Shown: one piece after another, positions 51,988 to 61,038 of the stretch
How positions within the stretch are numbered: position 1 is the stretch's first letter
Layout: every line of letters starts with the position of its first letter
Notes under the pieces: generated by a model
What the model was told of the DNA's origin: nothing
Databases searched by the model: none
Seen by the model: only the letters and a program-made list of their open reading frames with translations
Position numbers and translations under genes: made by a program
Source of the DNA: Flavobacterium cupriresistens
Lineage (GTDB): Bacteria > Bacteroidota > Bacteroidia > Flavobacteriales > Flavobacteriaceae
DNA length: 64,000 nt
Reading direction: 5' to 3'
Assembly (NCBI RefSeq): GCF_020911925.1
Contig: NZ_CP087134.1
Span: forward strand, 2,418,001-2,482,000

Positions 51988-52181
51988 CTACAACAAATTC
52001 AGGCGTTTTATTAAATCAGTTCTATTGGCGCGATTTACAGCAATGACATCTTTAATAATTGACACGCTATTGTCTGGAGTGTAAGTAATTTTTTTGCGGT
52101 GATAATTAAAGAACTATGCGCTTTCAAAAACAGATTTTTAGATAATTTGTCTTCTGTCTTTTTAAGGGTGAAGTTGACGGT
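51988..52181 (-). pseudogene. C-terminal LytTR fragment, paralogue of 17306-18010
   Basis: About 63 codons in one open frame ending at the stop 51990-51988 match the last ~65 residues of the LytTR regulator at 17306: TLKKTEDKLSKNLFLKAHSS versus TLKKIEEKLPKDLFLKVHRS, then NRANRTDLIKRLNLL. Everything upstream, including the receiver domain, is missing. It lies tail to tail with the TPR-barrel gene, just as the intact LytTR gene lies tail to tail with the kinase operon. Confidence 0.88.
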
Positions 52182-52660
52182 CACGTTTCATTTGGCAATA
52201 CTTTTTATCTATGGAATTTTAAAATTTGCAAAAATCAATACTAAAGTTTATTTGTATAGACCGTAGATAAGGTTTGTAATATGGTTGACTTTGTTTTGAC
52301 CAGAAAAGGCAGAGATTGGTCTCGAAGTCATACCTAAATTAAAGCAATTCGTAATAACAGCCTGTCCAGAGAAATAAAAGTTTGTAAAACGTTACTAATA
52401 CGAGGATTGGCGGTTAATGATTTATTAGTTCTTCCTTTAAATTCTTCTGTTGAGTTAGCAAGTAATGACTATATTGTGGTTTTCGCCCAGCGTTATATAG
52501 CAGAAACTACTGAAGCTATAATTATGCCTAATATGAATATTATTAGATAATTAAATTTAAATGTTGGAATCATGAAACGTCTTTTCAAATTAAGCCTGAA
52601 AATCTTTAAATTGGCGAAAGTGGAATTGTTTAAGGATTTCTTTATGAAATATAAATATCA

Positions 52661-52693
52661 AAAAAAAGTCCTTTACAAAGAGTAAAGGACTTT
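52661..52693 (-). terminator. Terminator-like hairpin facing left
   Basis: AAAGTCCTTTAC (52665-52676) pairs perfectly with GTAAAGGACTTT (52682-52693) around AAAGA. On the minus strand it is followed by seven T residues. No intact leftward gene precedes it, so it may be left over from a lost gene. Confidence 0.6.
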
Positions 52694-53214
52694 CCGCTTA
52701 AATTCAAATCTTCCAAATTTAAATTTGTTTAGAGGACTAAACTGAAGTAAATATAGTTAAATTAATCTTTAGTTGTATATAAAATTGTAAAAAAAAGCTA
52801 CTTAAAATACTATTAGATATTTCTGATCATGCATAGTGATAATCTAAGTTTTTTAAGTCGGTCACTAATCTGACATTATTGGTTTTAGATTCAATTACCA
52901 TTTAAAGGAATGGAAGAGCCTGAAATTTTTAACGCGTTTTGTCAAAATATTTATCGCACATGACCAAAAATCCACATGCAAGCATAATTTTTTATGATAT
53001 GAGAGATTTTGTAGTTTTATTTTTGTTGTATTGATATGAGGACCTTTTCGGGATATTTTTTTATAAATAGAATTTAAGGGGTACCTATCACATTGTAAGG
53101 AAAGATATTTTTTTTTTAATTTAGTTGTCGGCTGCTCACAATGGAAATTTATAAAACTTGCAGCTATTGAAAACGCGATTTGTATTACGGGATTGTATTT
53201 AATATTGCTTTTAT

Positions 53215-53600
53215 AAGTTCTTCCTGCTATGCATTCCACCAGAGCTCCAGTAAACTGGCGAAGCAATCTTTGAGGTCGAAACCCAGCTGTCAAGGATTTC
53301 ACTGCTATTGTGCAATGGCGTGCAGCGGGCCAAATTTTGTGTTTGGAGAAATGTAAATTTGAACCCAATTCTTGTATTTCTAATTTACAGGCGGTGCAAC
53401 AAATAAATAAGTGTTACCGCTTTATAGCATAAATGAATGAAAAACCTAAACACAAGGATATGACTTTCAACTTTGCTGGAGAATAACCTTTGTAGGCTCA
53501 TGAAAGAAAACACATTACATGTAGGCTCTTTAGACCACTAAATATAATAAAGGAAAGTCGCTAACTGTCTTCAATTGGCGCCATTTGGCTGGTGTGCCTA
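53215..53600. repeat. Dispersed repeat, copy 1
   Basis: Shares long stretches with 56430-56815, including ATTTCTAATTTACAG, CTTTGCTGGAGAATAACCTT and TCTTCAATTGGCG, with many point differences. It runs directly into the group II intron 5' end at 53592. The element type is unknown. Confidence 0.8.
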
Positions 53601-53864
53601 GCATGGGCGATAACCCTAGGGTGCAAGTCCCGAATACACCTTTACAAAGGGAAGTGTTAGATGAATGAAAGGGTGTCCATCGTTAGGTGGAATCTGAAGG
53701 TAGCAGTATGCAAAATCTCGGACTGACGGATAGAAACTATACAAGGCTAGAAATGTTCGATAAGGTTCCCTGCTAAACTGAAGTCTCAAACTGTGCGGAA
53801 ACATTATGGTAAATACAGCAGGCAGATGAGAGGAAAGTTATCGTTCTTACCTTGGGAGGTCTTA
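53592..53864 (+). ncRNA. Group II intron 5' fragment (domain I region), truncated
   Basis: The stretch begins GTGTGCCTAGCATGGGCGAT, fitting the GUGYG start of group II introns. It continues with features usual for bacterial introns of the Bacteroides type: GGGTGCAAGTCCCG, AAGGGTGTCC, GGAATCTGAAGG and AAGGCTAG, ending with ACCTTGGGAGGTC. No intron-encoded reverse transcriptase and no domain V/VI sequence follow. Photolyase-like sequence starts about 15 bases later. It must therefore be a dead remnant cut off after the 5' part of the ribozyme. Confidence 0.8.
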
Positions 53865-53877
53865 TAGAAATAGGGAA

Positions 53878-54398
53878 CAAATGAAATCTATTTAAAAGAA
53901 TGGCAGGAAGGAAAAACCTTTGTTCCTATTGTTGATGCCTGCATACGATGATTAGTTAAAAAAGGGTATATCAATTTTAGAATGCGCGCGATGATAGTTT
54001 TCTTTTTTACCTTTAATTTGTGGCAGGAGGGCTGGTCTGAATTGCATTTTCTGGCAAGGTAGTTTTTAGATTACGAGCCTGAAATTCATTATCCTCAGAT
54101 GCAGATGCAGGCCGGAACAACAACAGGCAACACCATTAGAATTTATAATCCCATAAAAAGCTCACATCAGCACGACTCAGAAGGTATTTTTATAAAAAAT
54201 GGCTTCCTGAACTACTTGAAATTGCATCACAATTAATTCATGAACCATTCAAATTAAATCTTATTGAGTAGTAATTTTGCAAATGAGAAATGGGTAAACA
54301 TTATCCAGAGACTATAGTTTGACATAGAAGAAACCCGGAAATAGGCCAGTGATATTGTTTGGAGGTTTACAAATAAACAAGAAAATGCGAGAAGTTAA
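53878..54398 (+). pseudogene. Decayed DNA photolyase, C-terminal FAD-binding part
   Basis: Translation across two or three frames gives the photolyase/cryptochrome FAD domain in order: [43 protein letters not shown] (with a stop just before), [10 protein letters not shown], then after a shift [18 protein letters not shown], and YPETIV, DIEETRK, ASDIVWRFTNKQ. At least five in-frame stops and two shifts occur. The N-terminal half is absent. The end (54396-54398) overlaps the DUF2256 remnant, as expected of a former operon. Confidence 0.87.
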
Positions 54399-54522
54399 AA
54401 AACAAAACCAACCCACTAAAATCAGCCTCGTCCGCTAGATACCATTTGCATGGAGAAAAAAACTGAAAAAAATATGGTACGAAGTGAAATATTGCAGTGA
54501 TAAATGCAGAATTAGCAAATAA
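54385..54522 (+). pseudogene. Decayed DUF2256 zinc-ribbon gene next to photolyase
   Basis: A 45-codon frame from ATG 54385 to TAA 54520-54522 matches the short DUF2256 family (PFAWRKKLKKIW, EVKYCSDKCR). It has an in-frame TAG at 54436, and both Cys codons of the first zinc knuckle have become Ser and Arg. DUF2256 genes are typically found beside photolyase-like genes, and that is the arrangement here. The gene is dead unless the stop is a read error. Confidence 0.82.
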
Positions 54523-54620
54523 ATGATTTATACTAGCACTAGTTCTTTTACAAAGGTAATAATGGTTTATATATATTTAAGAAAGTCAAAAAGAGTGTTA
54601 ATCAATTTATAAATCTTTTA

Positions 54621-54884
54621 CTACTTTATTTTTATAAGTCCCTTAATAGTTATAATGCTTTCATCTGTGGCAAAATTTAGAATAATAAAACCTTCACTAT
54701 CGAGCATTATTAGTAAATCTAAAACTTTTGCCTGATTTGACCTTTGAATAAGTAAACTCTCTTGAAGCGATTGATCCAGACCAGTAATAAGCATACTATT
54801 TAAATCTTCAAAAGGGTAAGTTTTCTCAGGGTTTTGCGCTAGTATATTAAGAATCATCTCAGAAATAGTAAACTTGTTATACAT
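54621..54884 (-). CDS. Hypothetical small protein
   Basis: The 87-residue ORF starts at ATG 54884. It looks like a small helical fold with a winged-helix feel (TISEMILNILAQNPEKTYPFEDLNSML, LIMLDSEGFIILN), but no family is recognised. Composition is like real protein, and it is one of few intact frames in the decayed region. Confidence 0.5.
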   Translation of the reverse strand: MYNKFTISEMILNILAQNPEKTYPFEDLNSMLITGLDQSLQESLLIQRSNQAKVLDLLIMLDSEGFIILNFATDESIITIKGLIKIK

Positions 54885-55853
54885 AAAATAGTTTTACTTA
54901 AAATTATGAAAAATAATTCTATTTTAAAAACTTAAAAGGGTTACCAAGAGTAGTGTAGAATTTAGAATATTAAACAAAATTACTTTCTGCCCCTGCAAAG
55001 ATTGTTTTCAAAACGAAAAAACGGGAAAAAAGAAAGCAAGATGCCAGTGCCTTAAGGATGCGTAAGTGCTATAAGTCCCGAAGGGTGGCAATAGGAACGC
55101 TGACATTATGCGCAGGGGGCATGCTTAAGTCACTATCTTAGCTGCCCTTTTAGTCCGTTTGGAGTGAAAGCTTTAATTAAAATTTATTAGTATCTTTTAT
55201 AAGGAGTCTTAAATAATAGGAGAAAAACGGAAATGCAGAATCCCAAGCAAGATTCAATTATCTCGTTTATCCAAATAAATTCAGGAAAAAAGGAATGATA
55301 GAAATAGCTAAAAAGATGATAGAATTTCAATAGGTATTATTACTTTTCAGCACTTTATTTTGAAACTGACCACCGCCATAACTGAAAAATTCGCAGATCT
55401 AAAAAATTAGATATATTGTTTGTACTTGTAAGATTTATAGTTTAAAATGTCTAAATTTTCCAGCAAGACACCCTTAATATTAATGCTTCATTAAGCAATT
55501 ACAAGTTTTGTAAGGGTTTGTTTTTGTGGGGGTTATTAGAGAGCTAAAAGTACATTTAATGAATAAGCATATACAGTACAATTATAAAAATGGAGCAAAA
55601 CATTATACAATTAAAGAGTATTGCGAATTTGCTGCCTGATATTTTTTATACCATCTTATCAAAGATAATACAGATGTAGATGCAGAGAAGTAATATATTT
55701 ATAAAATGGCATTTCTAATTTCACTCCTAAAAGATTGGAAGCAGTTGATCAAACATGATATTGTTCAAAGCCTGCTGCAGTAAAAAAACAGATTAGTCTT
55801 TTTGAAGTAATATATGGACAGCAGCGATTAACTATGATCTATTTAATACTGCA
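54885..55853. other. Decayed stretch with a GC-rich island, no intact gene
   Basis: Fragments with protein-like reading (for example KMAFLISLLKDWKQLIKHD near 55705-55760, plus strand) are broken by stops. Around 55040-55150 the sequence is markedly richer in G and C than its surroundings (AAGTCCCGAAGGGTGGCAAT) and fits no gene I recognise. Confidence 0.45.
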
Positions 55854-56018
55854 TTATCTTAATCGTTTCCCATCAGTTTTAGAGATTGTGAGAACTTTTG
55901 CTCTATGATATTTTTTACTATCACAGATCGCTTTTATTCCGGCTGTCCACTCTTCAGGTGAAGTTTCAGGTTGAATATGCTGAGAAAAAGCATAGAAAAA
56001 GTTGAAGGTTTGTTTTTA
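55854..56018 (-). pseudogene. C-terminal remnant of an unidentified protein
   Basis: About 53 codons in one frame (KQTFNFFYAFSQHIQPE, then EEWTAGIKAICDSKKYHRAK) end at the stop 55856-55854. No start codon is present; a stop lies directly upstream. It may be the tail of the same gene as the ORF at 56071-56289 or of another lost gene. No family could be named. Confidence 0.5.
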
Positions 56019-56070
56019 ATCTGTCTTCTAAAAATGGCAGTGCCGGCTTTTTCCGCTTAATTCTCAGGCG

Positions 56071-56289
56071 TTATTGGTCTATTTTATCTTTATGATACTG
56101 CATAAGCCATTTTTGCATTTTTTGCAGAAGCTGGATTTCATTTAAGTCTGATGAAGGGTTAGACAGCCCTGTTATGATTCTTTGTTCATTAAATTTTTTA
56201 TGCTCAAAGAGGCAGGTAAATTTAGGAAACTCATTGTGTAATACCAGCCATTTTTTTGGATAGGCATTTTTAATTTCAAACTTTTTCAT
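56071..56289 (-). CDS. Hypothetical small protein
   Basis: The 72-residue ORF starts at ATG 56289 with a normal composition (MKKFEIKNAYPKKWLVLHNE, LLQKMQKWLMQYHKDKIDQ). No domain is recognised. It lies in a region of gene remnants and could itself be a truncated N-terminus. Confidence 0.4.
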   Translation of the reverse strand: MKKFEIKNAYPKKWLVLHNEFPKFTCLFEHKKFNEQRIITGLSNPSSDLNEIQLLQKMQKWLMQYHKDKIDQ

Positions 56290-56429
56290 TTTTTATCATT
56301 GCTTTAAGGACTGCATCCTCAGATACTTTTGCTGTCTTATATCTTTTTAGCGCTGCACTGTAAATTAGATCTCAAAAAATATTATTTTGATATTCTCCCA
56401 AGTCAATAAATGAAAACAGTAGATTTTGG

Positions 56430-56815
56430 TTTTAGGAGCTCTTCCCGCTATAAGTTCCAATCTATTTGCCGAACCCCGGCACATAGGATTTCACTTCTAT
56501 AGTGGCTGGAGCCGCTGAGAGGTCCCATTTTGTCTTTAAAGAAATATAAATTTGAACACAATTGTTGTATTTCTAATTTACAGCAGGTGCAGAAAATAAA
56601 TAGGTGTAACGGCTTTAGAGCAGCAATAAGTGAAAGACCTAAATACAGACCTGTGCCTTTTCAGCTTTGCTGGAGAATAACCTTTTTGGGCTCATGAACA
56701 AAACACAGCATAGGGGGCTCTTTGGAACAATAAAAACAGTGAAGGTTATATAATAAAGAAAAGGTGCCAGCTTTCTTCAATTGGCGTCTTTTGGCTGTGG
56801 CGTCCTCTAGGGGAT
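56430..56815. repeat. Dispersed repeat, copy 2
   Basis: Homologous to 53215-53600 with many substitutions and small indels. It ends about 45 bases before the ferrochelatase stop. Here the group II intron sequence that follows copy 1 is not recognisable. Confidence 0.8.
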
Positions 56816-56859
56816 AAATTACAATATATTTTATGGAAGATTTAAAGACTATTTTAGTA

Positions 56860-57873
56860 TTATTCAGCCCAGTCATTAATCCAGCTGCTAACAGTCCGGC
56901 ACCACTTCTGGTCGTCATTTAAACAGGGAATAGCCAGGAAATTTTCTCCTCCATTTTTTTCAAAATCTTCTTTGGCGCGCATGGCGATTTCTTCGAGCGT
57001 TTCTAAACAATCCGAAACGAAAGCAGGTGTTACGACTGCCAGATTTTTAATTCCTTTTGCCGGCATCTTATCAATTTCAATATCGGTATAAGGCTCCAGC
57101 CATTTATCTCCAGCCAGTCGGGACTGGAACGTTAAGCTGTATTTATCTTCTGGAAGACCTAATAATTTTATTACTTGTTTTGTCGTTTCATAACATTGGT
57201 AGCGATAGCAGAAATCATGCGCCGGTGATGGTGTTCTGCAGCAGGAACCGTCAATTTTGCAATGGGATTTGGTTACATCTGTTTTGCGGATGTGACGTTC
57301 CGGGATTCCGTGATACGAGAATAACAAATGATCGTATTGAAATCCGGATAAATGTTTCTGAATTGAATCCGCCAGATTCCTTATATAATCCGGTTTATTG
57401 TAAAACGCAGGAACATCGGTAAAAGTCATTTGTGGAAATTTCTTCTTGCGAATTTCTTCTGCTTTAACCAAAATAGTTAACGTTGAAGCCATTGCATATT
57501 GTGGATACAGCGGAAAAAGCAGTACTTCCGTTACGCCTTTTTCGTGCAGTTCCTGCAGTCCTTTTTCAATAGTCATAGTTCCATAACGCATTGCAAGAGC
57601 AACAGGAACATTTACCAAAGGCTGTACTTTTTTCTGCATTCTTTCTGAAAGCACCACAAGGGGCGAACCTTCATCCCACCAGATTTTTGCATAAGCATGT
57701 GCCGATTCTTTGGGTCTTTTTCTTAAGATGATGCCTCGGACTAATAAAGCTCTTAGTAAATACGGAACATCGATCACATATTTATCCATTAAAAATTCAT
57801 CTAAATACGGCTTTACATCTTTTTGTGTCGGGCTTTCAGGAGATCCTAAATTTACTAATAATACACCTTTCAT
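56860..57873 (-). CDS. hemH: Ferrochelatase
   Basis: The 337-residue enzyme inserts ferrous iron into protoporphyrin IX, the last step of protoheme synthesis. Family features include GVLLVNLGSPESP at the start, AMRYG near 95, LFPLYPQYA, FSYHGIPERH with catalytic His188, and the Tyr/Cys stretch after CHDFCYRYQC-like residues near 220-230. The length is normal and the frame intact. It lies 118 bases after the AraC regulator gene on the same strand, and the first heme-pathway gene hemA is nearby at 63315. Confidence 0.95.
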   Translation of the reverse strand: MKGVLLVNLGSPESPTQKDVKPYLDEFLMDKYVIDVPYLLRALLVRGIILRKRPKESAHAYAKIWWDEGSPLVVLSERMQKKVQPLVNVPVALAMRYGTMTIEKGLQELHEKGVTEVLLFPLYPQYAMASTLTILVKAEEIRKKKFPQMTFTDVPAFYNKPDYIRNLADSIQKHLSGFQYDHLLFSYHGIPERHIRKTDVTKSHCKIDGSCCRTPSPAHDFCYRYQCYETTKQVIKLLGLPEDKYSLTFQSRLAGDKWLEPYTDIEIDKMPAKGIKNLAVVTPAFVSDCLETLEEIAMRAKEDFEKNGGENFLAIPCLNDDQKWCRTVSSWINDWAE

Positions 57874-57991
57874 TTTTTTTGCTTTTTACTTTAAGCTTCA
57901 GGCTTTAAGTATTTGTTGTTTAAATTTATGCTAAAAATAGTATTTTGCTGCCTTTTAGAAATAGGATCAATATTATTTTTTATGCTGTAAT

Positions 57992-58879
57992 TTACAAAAT
58001 CGATGCTGTTTTAAAATTGGTATTAATAGACATCAGATATTTTTTTGGAGTTGTGGCAAATTTTTTCTTGAATCCCGCAATGAAGTGGCTTCCGGTACTG
58101 TAACCTATTTTCAACCCAACTTCATTTACATTATAAGAACCGCTGTCAAGCAGTTTTCTCGCGCAGTCCATTTTGTAATCAAACAGAAAACCATAAACAG
58201 TATCACCGTATATTTGTTTGAAGCCCATTTTCAGTTTTTTCACATTAAGGCCAATTTCATCTGCCAATTCCTGTAAACCAGGCGGTTCATTCATATTTGC
58301 AATAATAATTTCTTTCGCTTTTCTGATTTTCAAAACATTGTCTTGATCAATTAAAAACGGACAGTGTTCGGCACCTGGACGCTCAGACCTGTTAAGATAC
58401 AAACTCAGCAGTTCGTATACTTTTCCTTTATAATAATAAAGGTTTTTTAGAGAAGGATGCAGGTTATAATGAAACAGCTGGCTCAGCACAATAGCCATAG
58501 AAGGACTGCTATTTCCTTCGATATGATACTGTTTTTCCTTATTACCAGGGATTAAAAAGGTAATATAATCTGCTTGAGCAGAAAACAGCGCGTGTAATTT
58601 GTTAATCGAAACAATAACACAAATCACCCAAGAATTTGGAGCAAGCTCTAAATGAAGTGATGTCTGCTTTTTAGGATTGTACAAAAGCAGGGATTTTTCC
58701 TCTTTCAATTCTAAAGCATAATTACACTTACTGAATAAAAATCTGCTATTACCTTTGAGTCCGAAGTGTAACTGAATCATAGCACTTCCAAGCTCACGGT
58801 GTGCAAAAAAAGGCTCTGAACTGTCATTCTGAAAGCGGATAAGGGTAAAGTCGTCTTCAATTTTTATTTCTTCCTCCAT
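57992..58879 (-). CDS. AraC-family transcriptional regulator
   Basis: The 295-residue product starts at ATG 58879 (MEEEIKIEDD); the longer frame begins at a TTG. The N-terminal ~190 residues form a beta-rich sensing domain (PFFAHRELGSAMIQLHFGLKG). The C-terminal ~95 form two helix-turn-helix units (LQELADEIGLNVKKLKMGFK, VNEVGLKIGYSTGSHFIAGFKKKF, TPKKYL). It lies between the YceI genes and hemH and opposite hemA, so it probably controls this heme/redox neighbourhood. Its ligand is unknown. Confidence 0.92.
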   Translation of the reverse strand: MEEEIKIEDDFTLIRFQNDSSEPFFAHRELGSAMIQLHFGLKGNSRFLFSKCNYALELKEEKSLLLYNPKKQTSLHLELAPNSWVICVIVSINKLHALFSAQADYITFLIPGNKEKQYHIEGNSSPSMAIVLSQLFHYNLHPSLKNLYYYKGKVYELLSLYLNRSERPGAEHCPFLIDQDNVLKIRKAKEIIIANMNEPPGLQELADEIGLNVKKLKMGFKQIYGDTVYGFLFDYKMDCARKLLDSGSYNVNEVGLKIGYSTGSHFIAGFKKKFATTPKKYLMSINTNFKTASIL

Positions 58880-58925
58880 TTTTGATATAATCAATAATTA
58901 ACTTTTCAAGATTATTTTTGGGTTG

Positions 58926-59477
58926 TTATTGTCTATTTGATCCTAAGACTGCAGCAACTTGAATGTTTATTTTGTTAGAAACTTTGCTTTTAACAAGGCT
59001 TGGTATTTCAATATTAAAATCACTGGCATTTACAGAAAAACAACATGAAATACTAACTCCCGATAATGATCTGTTTATCCTTACCGTGGTGCTTATATCT
59101 TTAGATTTTCCGTGCAGCTCTAATTTACCTTTAATGATAAAATCTTTAGGATTTACACTCAGGCTTTGAAAATCAAATCCTTCTATTTTTCCTTTAAAAA
59201 CTGCTTTTGGATAGAGGTCGCTTTCAATATAATTTTCATTGAAATGTTCTTCCATCAAAGCGATTTTAAATCGAAATCCTTTCATTAGGGCTAAACTTGC
59301 GATTTCACCTGTTGCCGGATTCAGGACAAAAGTAACATTCGTATTTGCGGCCTTGACCTCTTCAAAAGAAGCTACAGATGCTTCAAAAGTGATTTTTCCT
59401 GATTTACTGATCATTTTTTCTTGTGAAAGGCCAACAGCGCAGACATACAGCATTACAATGAGTAAAGTTTTTTTCAT
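58926..59477 (-). CDS. YceI-family periplasmic lipid-binding-like protein
   Basis: The 183-residue product has a signal peptide (KKTLLIVMLYVCAVGLS). The body matches the YceI lipocalin-like fold (SKSGKITFEASV, ALMKGFRFKIALMEEHFNENYIESDLYPKAVFKG, KGKLELHGKSKDIS, VNASDFNI). YceI proteins bind isoprenoid-like molecules in the periplasm; here the role is unproven. It is a tandem paralogue of the gene at 59530 and lies 46 bases upstream of the AraC gene. Confidence 0.9.
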   Translation of the reverse strand: MKKTLLIVMLYVCAVGLSQEKMISKSGKITFEASVASFEEVKAANTNVTFVLNPATGEIASLALMKGFRFKIALMEEHFNENYIESDLYPKAVFKGKIEGFDFQSLSVNPKDFIIKGKLELHGKSKDISTTVRINRSLSGVSISCCFSVNASDFNIEIPSLVKSKVSNKINIQVAAVLGSNRQ

Positions 59478-59529
59478 AATTTTTGTTTTTAGGTTATTTC
59501 TGGCTGATAAAATTATTCTTTTTTTAATC

Positions 59530-60069
59530 TTATTTTAAAACTGCAATTATTTGAACTTTAACCCTATCGTCAAGTTTATATTTAATAAGCGCTGGAATTG
59601 GAATGCTGAAATCGCTGGCGTTTACTGCAAAATCAGAAATGATGGTGATTCGAGGCCCTGTCTTGGTAATTTTTGCTATGGCTTTTATATCTTTAGATTT
59701 ACCGTGAAGTTCTAATTTTCCTCTTATAATATAATCTTTATAATCTTCTGTTAGACTTTTAATGTCGAACCCTTCAATTTGCCCCCTAAAAATGGCTTTT
59801 GGATACTTATCGGTTTCCATGTAATTTTCATTAAAATGTTCTTCCATCAATGCCATTTCAAACTGGAATCCTTTCAATAATGCAAGGCTTGCCACTTCGC
59901 CTGTTACGGGATTTAAAACAAAAGTTACGCTGCTGTTGGTCCCGGCAACGGGCTGAAAAGAAGGAATTGAAGCTTCAAGGGTTATTACTGCAGATTTAGT
60001 TACTATTTTTTCTTGTGAAAAAACAATAAAAGAAGCCAATATCATTGGCATTATTATGATTTTTTTCAT
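59530..60069 (-). CDS. YceI-family periplasmic protein (tandem copy)
   Basis: The 179-residue product starts at ATG 60069 (MKKIIIMPMILASFIVFSQ), giving a normal signal peptide; the longer frame to 60114 would overlap the cytochrome gene. The fold motifs are the same as in its neighbour (FQFEMALMEEHFNENYMETDKYPKAIFRG, GKLELHGKSKDI). It lies between the cytochrome c-like lipoprotein gene and the second YceI gene in one leftward operon. Confidence 0.9.
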   Translation of the reverse strand: MKKIIIMPMILASFIVFSQEKIVTKSAVITLEASIPSFQPVAGTNSSVTFVLNPVTGEVASLALLKGFQFEMALMEEHFNENYMETDKYPKAIFRGQIEGFDIKSLTEDYKDYIIRGKLELHGKSKDIKAIAKITKTGPRITIISDFAVNASDFSIPIPALIKYKLDDRVKVQIIAVLK

Positions 60070-60083
60070 GTTCTTGTTCTGGA

Positions 60084-60452
60084 TTATTGTTCTAATAATC
60101 CATCCTGATTCCATTTATTTATAATATCTATGGTAGTTTGAGGCAGTCTTGGGCCACCTTGCGGCATTAATGAGCTATTCCCGTTTTCTAAAGAAATTCG
60201 TGTCAGCAGTCCTCGATTTAAAACGGCATTTTTCACCTGTTCATAAGTAACTAAAGACATTGGCGCACCATTTTTAGGAACTTCTGCATGGCATACAACA
60301 CAGTTATTATCGATTATAGATTTTACATTTTGCTTGTATGTTGCCATGCCATTAATCGGTGTAATGTCACTTAAGGTACTTGGGTCATCATTGGCGCAGC
60401 TTACAAAGATTAAAGCTAATGATGAGAGGGCGAAAAGGGTTTTTAAATTCAT
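60084..60452 (-). CDS. Cytochrome c-like lipoprotein
   Basis: The 122-residue product has a lipoprotein signal (LIFVSCAND, lipid-attached Cys near 19). It has a single heme c-binding motif CVVCH near residue 55 and a possible distal Met in SLMPQGG. The inferred role is periplasmic or outer-membrane electron transfer. It is the first gene of the leftward operon, divergent from the OB-fold gene at 60622. Confidence 0.87.
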   Translation of the reverse strand: MNLKTLFALSSLALIFVSCANDDPSTLSDITPINGMATYKQNVKSIIDNNCVVCHAEVPKNGAPMSLVTYEQVKNAVLNRGLLTRISLENGNSSLMPQGGPRLPQTTIDIINKWNQDGLLEQ

Positions 60453-60621
60453 AAGATTGGTTTTTAGTTATAAATAAGTACATGATTTTTAAGAATCATC
60501 AGGCATTTCAAAATCATATACGATGAAATGAATAATACAGATTTGGCAGGAGGCATATTTAATGGTTTAAATCCAATGGGCTTTTTTTAACGTAGATAAA
60601 TCCAAATGCTAAAAACGAATC

Positions 60622-61011
60622 ATGAGAAAAAAAATACCAATTACAATTTTACTTTTTATAATAATGGGAATTTCCGCATGCCTTTACCTCTACAAAGGGC
60701 ATAGGGATATAGAATCGGAAACTGCCGATTATGTTGTAACCGTCAACGAGCTGGAAAGAGAGTTTACCTCAAACGACAGCCTGGCTTACATCAAATATCA
60801 GGATAAAACAATTGAATTATCCGCACGGGTAACAAGTATTGATAAAGCTGGTAATGGAATTGTTATGAGCGAAAAAGTATTTGTGACATTCAAAAACCGT
60901 CTGCCGCAAAATATTATATCCGGGAAAAGCCTAAAAATTAAAGGGCGTTTTTTAGGATATGACGAACTGCTCCAGGAATTTAAAATAGACCAATCTTCAG
61001 TTGTACACTAA
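60622..61011 (+). CDS. OB-fold (tRNA_anti-like) membrane-anchored protein
   Basis: The 129-residue product has one N-terminal hydrophobic anchor (ITILLFIIMGISACLYLY) followed by a small OB-fold domain (TVNELEREFTSNDSLAYIKYQDKTIELSARVTSI, VTFKNRLPQ, GKSLKIKGRFLGYDEL). Such proteins occur beside YceI and DUF5777 genes in Bacteroidetes. The ligand is unknown. It starts the rightward operon, 27 bases before the DUF5777-like gene. Confidence 0.75.
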   Translation: MRKKIPITILLFIIMGISACLYLYKGHRDIESETADYVVTVNELEREFTSNDSLAYIKYQDKTIELSARVTSIDKAGNGIVMSEKVFVTFKNRLPQNIISGKSLKIKGRFLGYDELLQEFKIDQSSVVH

Positions 61012-61038
61012 TACAAATAACAATTTAAAACTAACCAC

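Larger units (their letters stand above)
51936..52894. other. Start of a gene-poor, decayed region
   Basis: Contains the LytTR fragment listed separately and a leftward terminator-like hairpin. Around 52290-52557 a plus-strand stretch reads as broken protein (LAVNDLLVLPLNSSVE and neighbours) that I could not assign to a family. No intact gene is visible. Confidence 0.5.

Noticed and set aside
52290..52557. Possible remnant of an efflux-pump adaptor protein
   Set aside because: Short stretches look adaptor-like but no diagnostic motif is present, so the family could not be supported.
52895..53368. 157-codon minus-strand ORF
   Set aside because: It overlaps the dispersed repeat, reads as low-similarity basic protein with no domain, and the frame is not kept in the second repeat copy.
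53616..53804. 62-codon minus-strand ORF
   Set aside because: It lies inside the group II intron domain I sequence, so its openness is better explained by RNA sequence than by coding.
56661..56918. 85-codon minus-strand ORF beside hemH
   Set aside because: It overlaps the 3' end of ferrochelatase in another frame and a dispersed repeat; no protein features.
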